From Verrucomicrobiota bacterium (GTDB lineage Bacteria; Verrucomicrobiota; Verrucomicrobiia; Opitutales; Opitutaceae): a stretch of 8,171 nucleotides of DNA. The notes below the pieces were generated by a model. It searched no databases. It saw nothing but the letters and a program-made list of their open reading frames with translations, and had not been told where the DNA came from. The position numbers were made by a program, and so were the translations under genes. Positions within the stretch are counted from its first letter, which is position 1, and each line of letters opens with the position of its first letter. Shown one piece after another: positions 6,630-8,171 of the stretch. The DNA is taken from the NCBI GenBank assembly GCA_030832235.1, contig JAURJO010000050.1, positions 1-8,171 of the forward strand. Direction: 5' to 3'.

Positions 6630-7588
6630 CGCTGCTCGGACTCGAGTTTTTCCTCGTGCTGGGCGGGTTGGGCTTCGGCGCGATGGCGGTGGGTGTGGCC
6701 CGGGACCGCACGCATCCTCGGCGCATCGCCACCGCGCTTTTTTGGACCCTGCTCGCGGTCTGTTTTGTGGCGGGCAAGCACCTGCCGCCCGTGATGGCGG
6801 GGCTGCTGGTCGTGGCGATGGCAGTTCTGGCGGGGACACGTTCGGTCACCCCTCCCGCCGCGGCTGCGGCCAAGGGAACGGATCGGGCGGTCGAAGCGGT
6901 CCGTTTAGGCAACCGCCTGATCACGCCGGTGGTGCTGATTCCGATCCTCGTGCTGGCGGGCGGTTATCTGCTGCCCTTCGCCAGCTTGGCCGACGTGCGT
7001 CTGGTTTTCCCGGCGCAGGCCACGCAGGTGGCGCTCGGACTCGCCTGTGGATTCGCTCTGCTGGTCGCTTCCCGTGTGACGGGAGCAGGTGCAACGGTCG
7101 CCCTCGCGGAGGGCGGACGTTTGGTGCACGCGATGGGCTGGGCGCTCATTTTGCCGCAATTGCTGGCCTCACTGGGCGGTGTTTTCGCGCGGGCCGGGGT
7201 GGGTGAGGTGGTCGCCAACGCCGTCGGCTCCACCCTGCCACTGCATCTGCCGCTGGCGGCGGTCGTGGCTTACTGCGCGGCGATGGCGCTCTTCACGATC
7301 GTGATGGGCAACGCGTTCGCCGCGTTTCCCGTCGTGACGCTGGGGATCGGTGTGCCGTTCATCGTGCGCGAGCACGGCGGAAATGCCGCGATCATGGGCG
7401 CACTGGGTATGCTCTCAGGGTACTGCGGCACGCTGGTCACGCCGATGGCCGCCAACTTCAATCTCGTCCCGGCGATCCTGCTGAATCTGCCGGACCGGCA
7501 CGCGGTGATCCGGGCGCAGGCGCCGATGGCCGCCGCCATCTGGATCTTCAACGTGGTGCTCATGGCACTCTGCGTTTACCGCTTCTGA
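6626..7588 (+). CDS. DUF979 family membrane protein, partner of DUF969
   Basis: A 320-residue polytopic membrane protein of the uncharacterised DUF979 family, with about eight or nine hydrophobic segments. The segments near 3-22, 36-66, 92-111 and 121-145 are followed by others through the C-terminus. Conserved-looking motifs are GNAFAAFPVVTLGIG (228-242) and YCGTLVTPMAANFNLVPA (266-283). These small-residue, Pro and Asn-rich hairpins resemble the substrate-site loops of secondary carboxylate transporters. A longer reading from an ATG at 6536 is open, but it would overlap DUF969 by about 90 nt and add a Gly/Ala-rich non-family head. The ATG at 6626 gives the usual length and the same ATGA junction seen elsewhere in the operon. 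Inference: it forms the second half of a split transporter with DUF969, for 5-oxoproline or pyroglutamyl peptides. A substrate-independent structural role is the alternative. Confidence 0.87.
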   Translation: MTLLGLEFFLVLGGLGFGAMAVGVARDRTHPRRIATALFWTLLAVCFVAGKHLPPVMAGLLVVAMAVLAGTRSVTPPAAAAAKGTDRAVEAVRLGNRLITPVVLIPILVLAGGYLLPFASLADVRLVFPAQATQVALGLACGFALLVASRVTGAGATVALAEGGRLVHAMGWALILPQLLASLGGVFARAGVGEVVANAVGSTLPLHLPLAAVVAYCAAMALFTIVMGNAFAAFPVVTLGIGVPFIVREHGGNAAIMGALGMLSGYCGTLVTPMAANFNLVPAILLNLPDRHAVIRAQAPMAAAIWIFNVVLMALCVYRF

Positions 7589-7590
7589 CC

Positions 7591-8171
7591 ATGTCCCGAT
7601 CGGCGCGACCTAAAGTTGTTCTGCTCACCGGCTTCGAGCCTTTCGGCGGCGCGAGCCGCAATCCCTCGGGCGAGGTCGCGCTGGCGTGGCACGAACGTGA
7701 AGTGGCAGGCGCTCGGGTCGTGGGTGCCGAGCTGCCGTGCGTATTCGGTACGGCGCGTCGCGAATTGGAGCGTCTGCTCGCGCGGCACCGTCCCTCGATC
7801 GTGCTCTGCCTCGGCGTCGCGGCGGGACGTGACGCGATCACGCCGGAGCGCGTCGCGATCAACATCGATGACGCCCGTATTCCGGACAACGCCGGCCGGC
7901 AACCCGTCGACCGCCCGGTCGTGCGCGGAGGACCGGCGGCTTATTGGTCGACCCTTCCGATCAAGGCGATGGTCGCGCACCTGCGATCGCGCGGTATCTC
8001 CGCCGCCGTTTCCCAGTCGGCAGGAACTTTCCTCTGCAACCACGTCTTCTACGGCCTGATGCATGCCATGCGGCGTCGCGCGGGGGTACGCGCGGGCTTC
8101 GTGCACCTTCCCGCGATGGAGGAGGCGGCTGTAGCGGGGGAGCCCTCGCTGCCCCTCGCGGTTCTCACCGA
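7591..8171 (+). CDS. pcp: Pyroglutamyl-peptidase I (peptidase family C15), 3' end cut by window edge
   Basis: Cysteine peptidase that removes N-terminal pyroglutamate from peptides, releasing 5-oxoproline for the PxpABC enzyme encoded just upstream. 193 complete codons are present; the family is about 200-215 residues, so only a short C-terminal part is missing. Visible signatures are LLTGFEPFGG (11-20), ITPERVAINIDDARIPDN (83-100), SAGTFLCNHVFY (143-154) and GFVHLP (169-174). The catalytic triad is intact by family alignment: Glu86, Cys149 and His172. The loop usually written GQAGGR reads GVAAGR (75-80). No signal peptide is present, so the enzyme is cytosolic and its peptide substrates must form inside the cell or be imported. 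The ATG at 7591 lies 2 nt after the DUF979 stop with no clear Shine-Dalgarno, so it is probably read by coupled translation. Confidence 0.94.
   Translation, partial: MSRSARPKVVLLTGFEPFGGASRNPSGEVALAWHEREVAGARVVGAELPCVFGTARRELERLLARHRPSIVLCLGVAAGRDAITPERVAINIDDARIPDNAGRQPVDRPVVRGGPAAYWSTLPIKAMVAHLRSRGISAAVSQSAGTFLCNHVFYGLMHAMRRRAGVRAGFVHLPAMEEAAVAGEPSLPLAVLT

Noticed and set aside
1..8171. Mobile elements, CRISPR arrays, tRNA or rRNA genes
   Set aside because: No direct repeat arrays, transposase motifs or RNA gene signatures were seen, and coding sequence fills nearly the whole window.

Overview
The window is GC-rich bacterial DNA holding two tightly packed operons that diverge from a 133-bp gap at 3478-3610. 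The gene content suggests a Verrucomicrobium, perhaps close to Opitutaceae: a small lipoprotein, ResB and a CcsA with a large N-terminal extension, next to a high-GC pyroglutamate operon. That placement is an inference from gene style and not from a marker gene. No RNA gene, insertion sequence, CRISPR array or prophage remnant was seen, and coding is almost continuous.

Left half, minus strand (3477 down to 1): a probable lipoprotein with a Pro/Ala linker (unnamed), then resB, then ccsA (also called resC), which runs off the left edge. All junctions are 4-nt ATGA overlaps, so the three are very likely translated from one message. ResB and CcsA are the System II (Ccs) machinery that delivers haem and attaches it to apocytochromes c outside the cytoplasmic membrane. 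The lipoprotein is probably an accessory of unknown role.

Right half, plus strand (3611 to 8171): a gene encoding PxpB fused to PxpC, then pxpA, a DUF969 membrane protein, a DUF979 membrane protein and pcp, cut by the right edge. Junctions are 4-nt overlaps (GTGA or ATGA), except for a 2-nt gap before pcp. Pcp removes N-terminal pyroglutamate (5-oxoproline) from peptides, and PxpABC hydrolyses 5-oxoproline to glutamate using ATP. DUF969 and DUF979 sit between these two activities in the same operon. The simplest reading is that they form one split membrane transporter for 5-oxoproline or pyroglutamyl peptides. This is the most interesting hypothesis in the window.

Other points are an unusual PxpA with Tyr in place of the usual His in the HAGD motif and Leu in place of Pro in the HVKPHG motif, a non-consensus GSTD motif in the PxpC half, and inverted repeats in the divergent control region.
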